A stretch of 64,000 bases of DNA from Nymphaea colorata (lineage: Eukaryota; Streptophyta; Magnoliopsida; Nymphaeales; Nymphaeaceae): assembly GCF_008831285.2 (NCBI RefSeq), contig NC_045147.1:6056334-6120333 (forward strand). The letters run 5' to 3'. Positions 1-12,173 of the stretch are shown in pieces; within the stretch, counting starts at the first letter, position 1, and each line of letters begins with the position of its first letter. The translations under genes were made by a program, and so were the position numbers. Below the pieces are notes generated by a model. It saw only the letters and a program-made list of their open reading frames with translations, was not told where the DNA came from and made no database searches.

Positions 1-239
1 TAGGAGCTCAATGTTTAAAGGACCTTATAGTTTTTTAATTTCTGGCTTGCAAAGTCAGAATGTATCAAAATAATCGAGAAGGCTTAGGGGGCAGATACCC
101 ATGATCCAAGTATCTCTAAGGTACATGCTACTCAAAATGGCCTAGTCAAATGGGCCAAGCACATAGGGGAGAGTTTAACAAAGCATATTAAGAGCACCTT
201 GGAAGCATTGCTTGAATGCCAGAAAGAGGCTAAGTGGGG

Positions 240-1345
240 GAATTAAAAAGCAATTGAGATAAAAAGAAGCGTGAAAGAGAAGTTGCACACTATTGTTAAC
301 TTGAAGGAAGATTATTGGAGGCAGTGATTTAGCATTAAATGGTTACAACATAAAGATGCTAAAATAAGGTTTTTCCTCGACTCTGAAGGCTTGCAGGCAG
401 CATAATAACATTCAGTTTGTTGTCTTGGGGCAAAGAGTAATTGAAGACCATAAAGAAGTAACGGTTGCAAACACTAAGCACTTTCAATGGTTTTTGGGAG
501 ATGACCTTGCTACTGGTAGTATGTTGGAAAGCATGGTTGATGGTGCTCTTGTCTTCAATGAAGAAAACATTAAGCTTCTAAGGCTTATTTCAGATGAGGA
601 AATAAAGATGACAATGACGATGACATATACAAATTCAGAGCTAGTGCTGAATGGATTCAATAACAAATTCTTTCAGGCCAACTAAGAGATGGTCAGACAT
701 GATATCAATAGAATTATTTGCTATGTTTTTGAGAATGGCAGGATGATGAACAAAATTAAATATGACATGTATCTTCATAATTCCAAAAATTCAAAGTAAT
801 AATTATGTTCATAGTTATCGATTGATCTCCTTATGTAATTGTCTCGGCAAGTTCATAAGCAGGGTAACGGTTAATAGATTGAGACCATTCATCTGACCCA
901 TTATATCTCAAAAACAAAATGTCTTTCTGTTAGGCATATATATAACACAACTTTTTTTTGGTTCATGAAATCATTCATTCAATGCAGTTGCAGAAGGAAA
1001 AATCTCTTTGTTACAAAATGGACCTTAGTAAAACTTATGTTGACCAAGCTGGAATTTTCTTGCAAATGCATTTTAGGCATACAAGTTGTCAGTGGCCCAA
1101 TGTCGGCTCCCTTGAACGAAATGAAGAGTAAATTTGCAGCATGGAAACAAAAGATTTTGTCATAAGTGGGAAGAATGTATCAAGTTAAACACATTCTATT
1201 GACTATTTCATCCTATGGGTCCATAGCTTTAGAGCTCTCAGGGCAAACATTTAAGGTGATTGAACATCTTTGTTCAAATTTCCTTTGGATGAATCAGTTG
1301 AGGTACAACATGTGCATTTAATAAAATGGAGTCAGATTTGCCTTG
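240..1345 (+). mobile_element. Degenerate LINE (L1-type non-LTR retrotransposon) reverse transcriptase fragment
   Basis: Conceptual translation, with frame changes, gives the order of a plant LINE ORF2. About 280-400 is an endonuclease-RT linker (LKEDYWRQ, KWLQHKDAKIRFF). Positions 425-685 hold an open stretch ending LVLNGFNNKFFQAN. Positions 757-885 read FIIPKIQSNNYVHSYRLISL, matching the RT block normally written IPK...YRPISL. Positions 960-1130 read HSMQLQKEKSLCYKMDLSKTYV, the block with the first catalytic Asp. About 1165-1345 resembles the thumb/connection region ([13 protein letters not shown]). Several stops and at least two frameshifts make it a dead relic. The catalytic FADD block was not found. 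It ends where minus-strand Gypsy sequence begins near 1345, so one probably inserted into or was joined to the other. Assignment rests on remembered family blocks. Confidence 0.72.
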
Positions 1346-1349
1346 AGAA

Positions 1350-1794
1350 GGTAGAAAGGCGTCGCCTTAGCATGTCTGCTCAAAGCATAAGCCACTACAT
1401 TCTCCTTACCCAAATGATATGATATTTTCAAATCGCAATCCTTTAAGTATTCAATCCATCTTCTTTGTCTCAGATTGAGATCCTTTTAGGAGAATATATA
1501 CTTCAATGACTTGCGGTCTGTAAACACCTCAAATATTGCCCCATAGAGATAGTGTCTCTATATCTTCAATGCGAATACAACCGCTCCCAATTCCAAATCA
1601 TGAGTGGGATAGTGTTTCTCATGTACCTTCAATTGTCTTGACACATAAGCCACTACACGACCATGTTGCATCAATACACAACCATAACCGATTCCCGATG
1701 CATCAGTGTACACCACAAGCCCAGAATGACCCGATGGAAGTGTCATAATGGGGGCGGTGGTTATGGGCGTAGCTATTTTCGAAACAAACTTCAC
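1350..1794 (-). pseudogene. Gypsy RNase H fragment
   Basis: The open stretch 1794-1558 contains [21 protein letters not shown] and [20 protein letters not shown], the hallmark RNase H blocks of plant Gypsy elements, including the TDAS aspartate. The homology continues in decayed frames to about 1350 ([33 protein letters not shown]). It stops at the LINE boundary. Confidence 0.82.
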
Positions 1795-1914
1795 TCATTT
1801 TCTTAATAGCTTAGTGATGAGCATAGCTATTTTCGAAAAGTCTTGTATAAACCTGCGATATTATCCTGCCAATCCCAAAAAGCTTCTAACCTCAGTTACG
1901 CTGCAAGGCGTCCT

Positions 1915-2214
1915 CTAGTCTTGTACAGCTGGCACCGTAGCTGGATCTACAGAAACTCTATCCTTCAATATCACATGACCAAGAAAGTTTACAGTCTCTA
2001 GCCAAAATTCACATTTCGAGTACTTGGCATATAACTTACGCTTGCACAAAATTCCCAACACACTTCTCAAGTAATCTCTGTGTTCTGCATCACTATCTAA
2101 GTATACCAAAATATCATTTACAAAAACAATAGCAAATCGATCCAAGTAGTCTTGGAAAACCCGATTCATGAGGTCCATGAATGCTGCTGAAGCGTTGGTC
2201 AACCGAAAAGGCAT
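1915..2214 (-). pseudogene. Gypsy reverse transcriptase, catalytic palm part
   Basis: It begins [17 protein letters not shown] (family: MPFGLTNAPATF) and carries FVNDILVY where functional Gypsy RT has F/Y-I/V-D-D-I-L-V-Y. One of the paired catalytic Asp residues is therefore Asn. It is the in-frame continuation of the piece ending at 2275 after one stop codon. Downstream 1915-1800 still translates as the RT-RNase H connection (VTEVRSFLGLAG, YRRFIQDFSKIA) through further stops. Confidence 0.82.
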
Positions 2215-2274
2215 GACTCTGAATTCATAGTGTTCATATCTAGTTCTAAAAGCAGTCTTAACAAGATCTTCCTC

Positions 2275-2853
2275 TCATATCAAGAGTTGATGATGACCTG
2301 CCCTCAGATTGATCTTGGAGAATACCTTTGCATTCTTGAGCTGATCAAACAAGTCTTCAATTCTAGGAAGCGGATACTTATTCTTGATGGTGACTTGATT
2401 CAACATGCGGTAATTTATACACATACGCATTGTTTCATCCTTATTCTTAACAAATAATATGAGTGCTCCCCAAGGTGACACAGTGGGTTGAATGAAGCCC
2501 TTATCTAAGAGCTCTTGCATTTGCTTCTTCAATTCTTCTAACTCTACTGGTACCATACGGTGTGGTGCCTTAGAAATAGGAGTTGTCCCTGGTAACAACT
2601 CTATCTTAAATTCAACTTCTCGTGTTGGAGGCAAGCTCGATAGCTCGTCAAGGAACACATCAGGGTACTCACTCACAATGGCAACATCCTCTAACTTCAC
2701 TGGCTCGGTCTCATTAGTCAACACATTGACTAAGAATACAACATTTTCATTTTCTAACAATCGTTTAGCCTTTAGTGCGGACACCAATATCTTATCGGTT
2801 CGACTAGCTTTTCGTGCTTGGAATTCCACTGGTTTCATCCCACTAGTCAACAA
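2275..2853 (-). pseudogene. Gypsy protease end and reverse transcriptase, N-terminal part
   Basis: The 192 residues read as the protease-RT linker ([39 protein letters not shown]) and the first RT blocks ([39 protein letters not shown]). The FSKIDL catalytic block appears as FSKINL, so the first catalytic Asp is replaced by Asn. The frame stops at a TGA where related proteins have Arg (I-R-E-E-D), then continues in the same frame as [18 protein letters not shown] to TGA change would fit decay of methylated CpG; that cause is inferred. Confidence 0.82.
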
Positions 2854-3066
2854 TTGTATCTGTTTTTTTTTTGCAATCTATGTTGGCATAATGCGTGTAT
2901 AGCCAATCCATGCCCAAAATGACATCAAACCCACTAAGACTTATGATCATCAACTGTGCATGTAAGTGGTGTTGATGGATCTCCATGTCTACATCAAGTA
3001 GATACTGGCTACACGAATCTTATGCATGCATAGAGCTGTCCACTTGCATCATCCTAGCCGACACTT

Positions 3067-3402
3067 CTAATGAAGTGCAAATCGACTGGATATAAACGAA
3101 TGAGTCGCCCTTGCATCAAACAACACTCTAGAAATATGAGAGCCAACAAGTAAAGTACCTTCAATAAGATTGTGTGTTTGTAGCTCCTCCACAATAGTTG
3201 CGTAGATACGTCCAATCATCTTTTGTATGCTAGAAGGACTGGCCTTGGGCTTCTTCAACTCTTTACCTCGCATCATGGGGCAATCTTTCATAAAGTGTCC
3301 CATCCTTCCACAGTGTAAACATGCTCCGGTTTCCCAATAGCACGACTTCTCGGGGTGCACACATGAGCAAGTGGGCCACCTCGGTGGAGTCGAAGTAGTC
3401 AC
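3067..3402 (-). pseudogene. Gypsy gag C-terminus (zinc knuckle) and protease start
   Basis: The 111-residue stretch holds a CCHC knuckle (CLHCGRMGHFMKDC) that would bind RNA in the Gag shell. It is followed by the start of a retropepsin (LLVGSHISRVLFDARATHSF). The family active site is normally D-S-G-A-T-H-S-F; here it reads D-A-R-A-T-H-S-F, so the Ser-Gly after the catalytic Asp is lost and the protease is unlikely to work. It leads in the same direction into the RT piece at 2853-2275. Confidence 0.8.
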
Positions 3403-3420
3403 TGCCCCCTGAGTGGTGTC

Positions 3421-5427
3421 ATTGCAGTTTGACTTGTTCTTGTTCCGTCAGAATGCTCGGTCATCACATCTCTCATAAGGCTTTGCCCTCATTAGGATAG
3501 GTAAAAGTGCCATGAGAAGTTGCACCACAGTTTCCACAGAACTTTATCTTCCCCTCATACTCAATTTATTGTTCAAAAACATTATCCCCATCCACTGTAC
3601 AAATGGAAGCAACAAGAGAAAAATTAAGTGGAAATGAAATGAGGAATTAAGCATAGCCATACCTGGTGCAGTTTTTTGTGAAGGTAAAGAAAACCCTCCA
3701 ATCATCCAAGCCATGCCTACAAGAACCTTGTGGTTCCACATGTGAACCTAATCTAATCGAAAGTAAGTGTGAAAACTCAATTTACTAATATAGATGCATC
3801 TTTTGAACGAGAAAATTACATAAACAAATGCAAGAAAAGATAACCAAACTAGATGCAATTTTACAAACTATAGGCATTTCTGCTAGAATTTGTTGAGTAA
3901 GATGACCAATCTTCTCCCTGTTGAAGTTCTTTTCGAGCCTAGATGGTGATTCAGAAGCATCCACCAAACTTACACAAGTTAGGGTTTTAAAATAACGTGA
4001 CTTATGGAGAATGGACTTCAAGAAATATGAACTTTTGGAGAAAACGTGTTGAAGATCAATGGATGTTTTAAGTAAAATCTAGCTAGACAAGGAGGTTCCA
4101 ACGTAGAAATATGGGGGTTGGAGAAGATGCTAAACTCATGTTCAACATGTCCAATTTATGGAAGACAATCTGACATTTATAGTTTTATAAAATTAGAAAA
4201 GAAAACCCACGTAAGAATTATTTACAATTTATCCCTATTTTATCTTCTGATTCTAAATTGCAACACAGTGGATGACTTATAGAACTATTTCAATAAGTTC
4301 TGATCCTAAATCAAGGTTTGGGCTTATGTAGAGGTTTGGATTCACGTGTAAAATAATTTTTTTACCCCTAGGCCTTTAAAATACACTGTTTTGACTCTGG
4401 ATCGTCCATTTTAACCGTGATCTCAATGTGACTTAAACTAAATGGGACCCATTCATTATAGGTCATCATAGGTTTTCTAGATTATCTCAATGTGACTTAA
4501 ACTAAATGGGACCCATTCATTATAGGTCATCATAGGTTTTCTATATTAGGTCATGTAGTCTTTATATTAGCTTCTGGATTAGTGGTATAATAGTGTCATA
4601 TGTCAAAATTACATTTTCATTATTCATGCATTGGGATAAATGAGTCTTCATTAAGCATTTCAATTAGTGTAGGAGTGTAGCATACTTAATATAGACTTGC
4701 TTTTTCTTTTAATTAGGAGTTTAACTTGAGTTGTTTTATGTTTTTTCATGTATTTAACTATGTCCTAAGAGTGTGTATGTGTTAGAATTATGCTAGATAT
4801 GATGTCCATAGTGTATTAATTGACGTTTTCTTAAGCTTGCCTATGATTGTTACATTGTAAATTTTCAGTCAACTTGCCTTCATTTTTTAATGTGGATTTC
4901 TATTCATTTTCTACTACAAATTTTTGCACCTGTAGTTAGGTCCATATATCTTTTAAATACAGACCAAATGATGTCATCTCCACTAGTGCTTGGCCAACAT
5001 CTGCGAAACTTGGATAAGAGCTGGATAAGGACAGCAGCTTCTTCGCCAATGTCAAAATTTAGATGATTCACTTGGCAAGAACTCACTCTTATGAGTAATT
5101 AGACAACTACTATATTGGAGGCTGCTGGCACACCCATGCAGCAATAATGAAAACTTTCAGGATAGAAGAGCGAGTGCTGGAAATGGTTGCACAGGCTGCC
5201 AGCTTCCAATCAGACTTTTCCTTGGGAAGTGTCAAACTAAAGACCTTTACTGGCAGATTTAGGCATCGATATAGTTGGACCTTGTCTGATTTACTTCAAA
5301 GTAGATGGTCAAGGGAATGAGAGATAGACAACTTCCATGCAGAACTTGGAGGAATGCTTCTCCTTCAAGGAAGGAAAGGTGCCTTGGTTCAAGGCAGAGC
5401 CCATATTTGGTAAAGTGTGCGTCTCCC
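3421..5427. other. Unassigned AT-rich stretch
   Basis: Apart from the 64-bp tandem duplication listed separately, I see no domain or transposon end that I can name. Several short open frames exist, for example minus strand 5086-4904, but none shows recognisable motifs and all are within chance length for AT-rich DNA. Confidence 0.4.
4420..4547. repeat. 64-bp tandem duplication, two units
   Basis: Units 4420-4483 and 4484-4547 differ at one base (ctagatt versus ctatatt). Each starts atctcaatgtgacttaaac and ends in ggtcatcataggttttcta plus three or four bases. The near identity suggests a recent local duplication. Confidence 0.9.
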
Positions 5428-6150
5428 TGTTGAGTTAAAATATTAGGGCCAAATGGGTTATTATAAAATTGAATTATGATTTGGCTCAAGCAAAACATGA
5501 CCTGCAATTGCAATTTTTTGTGCTTGGAGAACTTAAAAATGACGCACATGAGCACAACATACAGTACATGACTCAACCAAAGGCAGTCCATGATAAATAT
5601 GATCTTATGGAGACAATCAACCCAGGGCAGAATGTAAGGCGACAACCTTATATTAGCCCCAAATGGTGCCCTTTTGACTTCCTCCTTTAGGGGAGGGTCT
5701 TCTTACCTTGGTAAGAGGGTCATCTCTCTTAGGGACCACACATGAGAGAGAATCTCATCGCCCTTTGTCTATATATACCCCTTTCCCAAAACCTCTCTTA
5801 AAATCAAGAGTTGACTAAGTAAGAACAAGCAATTGAGAGCTCATTAATCCCTATCCTTTTCTTGACTGTTCTCTCATTCATTTCTTCCCCCCCCCCCCTT
5901 TCTTATTCTCCCTTTTTTTCTTTCTTGGAGGAGCCATCCTGGGAGGTTGATAACCTTGGAGAAGATCATGTTGGCGGGTCATGCGCCTTGAAGGAGCCAC
6001 CACAGGAGCTTACCTAGGAAGAGCGACTCAAAGAGGTGAAGGAGCCAACCATCTTGGAGACGTTTATGGAGGCCATCTAGTAAGCTCTCCCTTAGCTATC
6101 TTTTCTTCTCCTCTGGTGTGAACACTCGTGGTACAAGGTGCGTATTTTCT
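5428..6150 (+). other. Possible solo LTR or promoter region with TATA box
   Basis: A TGTTGAGTTAAAATATTAGG start at 5428 and a strong TATA-like tctatatatacc at 5769-5780, followed about 40 bp later by a C/T-rich leader with 12 C residues (5887-5898), resemble a plant LTR promoter and transcribed leader. No second copy, no target-site duplication and no clear CA end were found. It could equally be the promoter of an unrecognised gene or a pack-type element. Confidence 0.25.
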
Positions 6151-6784
6151 AAAACTCTTTTTCTCTCAGTTTAAAAATGATTGTCCTCTACGTCTCCTCC
6201 ATTCTCTTCTTCATCTGCTTCCTCTTTTGACTTTTCCTTCTCTTCTAAGATCCAACCCCCTTACTCTTTATTCATTATGATTTAGATGATTGCTTGTACT
6301 AGTGGTTTTGATGGATGAATAACAGAAAGAATGCCCTTCACAAATGAATGAATGGTCTGGGTCTCGTTCTTGTGAGAATGTAAATTCATAACACGGAAGG
6401 GTTTTTCTTTTGTTTATTTAAAGAGATTGGGACTTGCCCAACCTAGGAGACTCTCATGATGGTTTGCACATATTAGCATGCATTCTTGCATATCATATTA
6501 CGATTTGGGAAGTTAAGACTCCGCCAAAAACCCATTGAAATCTTGCTTCCTTTGATTAATTCTACCCCAAAAATACCTACAACCCATGGAATGCAACCCG
6601 GATTAAAAGTGCCACTTTTGCTTGATAAAAAACAATGGTTGGACATCACCAACTAATGGACGAGCTCCTATCTTCAACTTGTGAGATTTATGGTGTCGCC
6701 CCTTTGTTTTAGGCCCTTCATCCCAACAATGGAAGAAATCCATCATTAAGCAACCAAGATAAAGTTAAGTAAAATGGCATTTTT

Positions 6785-7232
6785 TAGGGCTGTTAACGGG
6801 CCGACTTTGAGCAAGCTCAGCCGACAAGACCTCCGCTCAAGTGGCATAAGCAACAACTTGAGCTTGGCTTGAGCTCAAGTTGATCTCGAATTGGCTAACT
6901 CAAGCTCGGTTAGGCTCAAGCTTAGAGTGCTTAAACTTGGCTCAACTAAGCTAAGCCAATGTTCAATTGGAGCGCAGCCGGACCATGTAGAAATTATACT
7001 TTACCATAAAGTGAAACATTCAAGTTTGAACCCTGAATATGTGGGTTGCAAACCTCAAAAAGGTCATTAGGATAACTTTTCACTTATGATGAAAAATGAA
7101 GAATTTTTTTACACACCTTTTATCCATGAGGCTAATCGAGTTTAACCAAGTCAAGCCTAAATAGCACAAGCTGACTCATTAAATTAAACAAGTTCATTTT
7201 TTTACTCGAACTCAACTCTTTGAACAGCCTTA
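6785..7232. mobile_element. hAT-type MITE, non-coding
   Basis: The left end is TAGGGCTGTTAACGGGCC; the right end read inward on the other strand is TAAGGCTGTTCAAAG, so the first ten bases match at nine. Flanking 8-bp sequences are gcattttt (6777-6784) and gcattttc (7233-7240), a 7/8 target-site duplication of the length hAT transposases make. The interior is rich in gctcaagctc/gagcttgag half-palindromes, typical of a very common plant MITE family. At 448 bp it encodes nothing and would need a transposase in trans. Confidence 0.85.
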
Positions 7233-9218
7233 GCATTTTCAACTTAGAAAAAGTTAGTGAACAATGACTCTGTTTCTCCAAAGTCACCCAACTATCTAAC
7301 CAAGGTCGTCCAACTAAAGCAGATGGATGGTTGAAAAAAAAAAAAGAAAAATGTATAAACTAATATTAAATGACAAAAATGTCCATCATCTTTTTTCCTT
7401 ATTTTTCTCTTAAAGGTCTATCACATTGGATTGAACGTTAAAGATTATATGACTGGATGACTGAAAAATTCTAGAGTCACCATTCAATTTTTCACTATAT
7501 ATATATATATATTACATGCTTGCCAAATATCAAATTTTAATCCTCTTTAACTTTGGCTTTCAAGCCAGAAAACTTTGGCCTAAATTTTCAAAACTCGCTC
7601 CAAGACCAGAAGTCAAGGATATACACTCTTGGTTTCTATCAAAAAAGTCTTAGGTGGTTCACTAGCCCACATTTCTCAATTTTTTTTTGTTTTTTCCTTC
7701 TTTCCATATTGATTAATATGAAATAAATCATGAATAATGTGGTAGGAATGTCCCTTTTTTTCCCCACACGCATTTCATGTAGATGGTAATGACCATGCCT
7801 AGCACGCACACCCACAATGTGAAAAAGAATGGACCGTCAAACACTTTCTCAAATGAAATTGAGGCTAGATTATAAGTCCCAACTACAGTTGCGGCTTAGT
7901 GAAAATGTAACCCCCTTTTAATTTCTGAAACGCACAGCCCATCCGAGTCAAAGAAATTAGGATTTAAAACATTAGCCAAAGACTGTCAAACATGTGAGTT
8001 TCAAAACCAACCAGATTTATGTTTTTGAAATTCAAGTACAAAAATTTTTACGGCCATCCCATCACCTACATTATTAAGACACCCTTATCTTCATGCGTGG
8101 AACTTGAGACCAACAAAAATGCTGTTTTCACTGAACCAAGATCACAAACAGGTCTTTCTTAACGTATTATTTATTATTTTATACTATCGTCTGCATAAAG
8201 ATTAAAAATATAGAAACTGCTGTGTGCATGCATACCAAGGACTTTGCATTTCGGAAGAAGAGCAGAGACCTTGAGAAACTAGCTCAGTGGAAGACCACAT
8301 CATCTCCACCGTAATGGCATGAATCGCTAGGACGCCGCTCGACCATCCCACTTTCCACATATTTAGGCATAAAGAAATTGTATAGTCTCTACCGACTACC
8401 GTGCATGTAACCCTATTTAATGGTTATGATAACACCATCAACTGCCTCCCTCAGCAATAAGGCTCACATAATTAAATTAGCTTCGGCCTGGATTTACATC
8501 ACTGCTACTAGTCTAGCAGTACTCAAAGTTGGAGTGTAGTCATTAAGTTTATGCAGAAGTGCAAACTGAATCTGACTCAGGTCCAAAGGTTAGCCATCTC
8601 TAGTGCAGGCCAAACGTCCACCTTGGGATTTGGCCCCTCATCTGGGCTGTTGGACAACGGACTGGCCGTCAACCACAAATCAGATGGAAGGGTAGCAGAT
8701 TATACAAGAAAGTATGTCATGCGTGCGACATTAGTCTCAGCAAATCAGACCAATTAAGATCAGGCTACTTTCATTTTGTGTTTCCTCCTGCAAGAAAACA
8801 TAGAATAATCTGTGTCAAATTGGTAATAAAAGAAACAACTTCATCCAATGTTAAACAGACATGAAGACATCAAAAGATCTTCCAAGTTGTGTCTGTGCAC
8901 CTTCCAGAGATATCATCAGGCATCAGCCATGTCTCATCCTTTTTTTTTTTTCTGAAGCAGAAATTCGAAGGAAAATCACCATCAAAACATAATATGTAGC
9001 ATGGACGAACTTAGCGACCTTGTAAATAAAGTCAAGAAGCTAAACGAGAGAAATGATACAAGAAGACATAACCAGCTAGAAATACAAGTTGGCATCTATA
9101 GGAGCATTGCAGCAGTTTGACCAAGTTGACTTCCAGTGAGACATTCACATATCCTCCACCAAACAGGGGAAATTATGATAATAGCTGCCTCTCTTGAGAT
9201 TTCACCCGTTTGAGTGGT
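7233..9218. other. Intergenic / 3' flank of the S9 peptidase gene
   Basis: No coding homology or transposon ends were recognised. The part nearest 9218 should contain the 3' untranslated region of the minus-strand peptidase gene; no clear polyadenylation signal could be chosen. A T11 run lies near 8941-8951 and a short AT repeat near 7497-7513. Confidence 0.4.
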
Positions 9219-9332
9219 CTAATCAAAGTTGTCTATGTGGATTGGCGAAATCTCGTCTACCACTTGCATATTACCAAGCACACGAGCAAAGAATACCATT
9301 TGTTGCTCGAGGGTGAACCTGATGTTCTCCGC
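9219..9332 (-). CDS. S9 peptidase last exon
   Basis: Thirty-seven codons and TAG stop, [20 protein letters not shown] then [17 protein letters not shown]. The AENI...E...FF.R helix is the usual last helix of the hydrolase fold. Acceptor ttgcag; 68-nt intron before it. Confidence 0.92.
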   Translation of the reverse strand, partial: AENIRFTLEQQMVFFARVLGNMQVVDEISPIHIDNFD

Positions 9333-12127
9333 CTGCAAATGACAAAAAATATATCAGCTCAGTGGGGCAAACCAAGAGAACTAACCAATAACAATGATAC
9401 CTTGCGAAATCCATGTTGTTCATCTTCATATTCAACTAAAGCAACAGGTAGGCCCCTCATCTTCAGAGCCTTGTAGATCGCACGAGCTTGACTTGGTGGT
9501 ACAACCTAGACATGTCAAAATTGTTTCAGTTACAAATGGAAATGCTTGAATAATCATCTCCGGAGGGACTAGGACAAGCTCAATGAATTGTATTAGACAT
9601 TCACTTAGACAAGCTATGCATTACTTGGGAAGTTTGTCGGAGTAATCAAAGGTGTTAAAGTATACTGGTCCTTTAGTCTTTTATGTTGGCCAAAGGTCAT
9701 ATTTTTCAGCTTTGTATGATCTGTCTTAAGGTTCCTATTGTTGTAACGTTTATTAGTGTGTGGCAGATTAGTCTTTTACTATAACAAGTGTGTCTTAAAC
9801 TAGAGATACATCCTTTTTTTGTGTTATTCTGCTTGTTCTTGCCTTGTAACTATTGCTTGCCGCTGGTACTACACTCGCAACTAAGGGATATTGAAGTTCA
9901 GCATCCATCGCTGTTGTTCCAGCTGATTTTATCAGAGCCTGAGTGTATGGTCTGGCTTAGATGGACTAATTGCTGCAGGTTTCTTGAAGTGACTTTTCGT
10001 ATTCCACGGTGAAAAGTGCCCTATTTGTGGCTGGAATGAATCTGGAAGCTGCAGATATGTTTTGGGAAAATTTCAGGTGAAATATTCTGTCATTACTTTG
10101 CTCGTTGATTGATATTTACTATGTGGTTCCTGGTGGCGTGGGTTTCAACTTTCAAGCCACTTTCGTTGCCGACAGCAGTTGTTTTTCAACTGGCTGTTTT
10201 GGTGAAGTTTGGGGTAATCTCAGATAAAGTATTCTGCCGACAGTTCAAAACCTCAGTTTGCAAATTCCAAAGTTCAAAGAGCTCAAATGGTTGGAAAGTT
10301 CCAAAGTTATAAAGTTCAGAGCTGAAAAGTTCAACAGCTTGAAAATTCAATATGCCTAAAGTTCAAAAGCTTCAAAATTTAGGAGTTCTAGAATTTGAGA
10401 TTTTAGAGTCCAAGAGTTTTATAGCACCAAAAACTTTTGTAAACCTGAGAGGTAAAAAATCTTGCTTTGCTTCAAAAACTTTGTGGAAAAAAAAGTAACC
10501 TAACCAGAACCTTATTTGTGGATAAAGAAAGTACTTACCTTTGAAAATTTTGATAGCGATGCAACGTGTTTGAAAATCTTTTTAAAATTTTCTGTAAAAT
10601 TTCATGGTCTTTCTTCCGAGACCTTGGTATTCTGGCTCCACCATTTAGAAATGTCTCAGCTCAGGGCATTGAGAGTAAATGCTCGTTCATGCAATGAGAT
10701 GGTCTGGTCACCATAGCGATATTATGCTTGCTGATCGGTGTTTGCTGGTTCATGGTGACTTGGGCTTGAGGCCATTTGATGTCATCAGCAACCATTCTAC
10801 AGCATGTAGTTTTGGCTGAAGTGGCCAGTTTTGATTTATCATGGTCATTCAACAGTTCTCACTGTTGTGGCTGTTTGTTTGGTTGCTGAAATTTTCAAGT
10901 ATGAATAAAAAGGAGCTTATGCAAGTGATTGCAGTAAAGTTTGATGGATCAAACTATACATATTGGGAAGACTACATGAAGGCAGTCTTGAAAAGACTTG
11001 GTTATTGGGAGTATATTGACAGGACCAGGAGAGAACTTGAAGAAGTGACAAAAATTTTATGATTACCTTTGAAGATTTGGATAAAAGCAACTGAAAAGTG
11101 AAGTCTTGGTTGCTTTGAGCCATGAAATCAAACATAGCTCTAAGTATTGTTAAGTTTGAAACTGCAAGAGTTTGAGAATATCTTAGATTGATATATGTTC
11201 AGTCAATTTAGGCAAGATACCAATTAGCTCAAGGTTTGATAAGTCTAAGTCAAGGAGATGAATCTGTCCAAGACACCTTCATAAAGTTTGGAAAAATATC
11301 CAATGACCTTGGTATGATGCTTGCCAATAAGAGAAGTGCAAAGTGTAAGGAGTGATTGAAGTGTAGGAAGATGGAAATGGATGCAAGAGGCCAGCAAAAA
11401 GTCAGATTTTTAGATGGCCTCAAGGACTGGGTTTGGATGTATAAGGAATGGAATTCTTCATTGACAAAGTATGCCCTCTTTAGTTCAAACCATTTCATAA
11501 TTTATGGCAGATGAGACTAAGAATAAGTCTCTAGGAGGAAAAGGTGTAGAAGATTCAGTCCTAGCAGTGACTAAGTTGTTTAGTGGGAAAGGAGGTCGTG
11601 GAAAATCATTTGAAAAGAAGAAAGATATGAATAATATTCAATGCAATTATTGCAAGGAATTGAGTCATACCATCATATGAAATTTAAATGCATTTAGGGT
11701 TCACTAGGTACCACACGACCAGGCAGATTTGAATGTCCTAGCCAATCTGTTGGTCTGACCTTCTTCCACGGCAGCAAATGAGTCAGATCTGATACATTCT
11801 GATCTGATCCACCATTCAGCGACGTCATCTGGCTGAAATTCTTCATCGTTCAGATCTGGACAACGATATCAGATCTGTTTTTTTTTATGCAGCAATTCAA
11901 TGACTCCAACAGCAACACAAGGGTGTTAATCACGTTTCATGTTAAACGTGATTAGCCTCTTTCCACCAACTAGTTTACTTGCTTCTCTTGTAATAGCAGA
12001 GATTGTTGATGTGAACCCTAACTTGGGGAAGAGGTGAGAGGTAAGGGAAGGAACGTGAAACCCTAGATAGCACAGTCCTAGATTTAGGGCTCTGATGCCA
12101 TGTTGTAGATTGAAGGAAGGAGGAGGC

Positions 12128-12173
<46 letters not shown>

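Larger units (their letters stand above)
1350..3420 (-). mobile_element. Degenerate Ty3/Gypsy retrotransposon, gag zinc knuckle to RNase H
   Basis: Read on the minus strand the order is CCHC zinc knuckle, aspartic protease, reverse transcriptase, RNase H, as in Ty3/Gypsy. The RNase H tail continues past the last open frame to about 1350 ([19 protein letters not shown], then a match to the NVVADALSR block). No integrase, chromodomain or LTR follows, so it is truncated at both ends. Stops and frame breaks separate the pieces. Confidence 0.85.

Noticed and set aside
4904-5086. 60-codon minus-strand frame containing HLNFDIGEEAAVLIQLLSKF
   Set aside because: It reads like plausible protein but has no motif I recognise, no splice-consistent neighbours and a length expected by chance.
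9210-9476. 88-codon plus-strand frame
   Set aside because: It is the shadow of the two minus-strand peptidase exons, which have splice sites and family motifs.
12131-12172. GA/CT and other microsatellites (also 38593-38622, 40170-40212, 48140-48172) considered as CRISPR-like or satellite arrays
   Set aside because: They are simple dinucleotide runs, mostly inside LTRs or MITEs, with no spacer structure.
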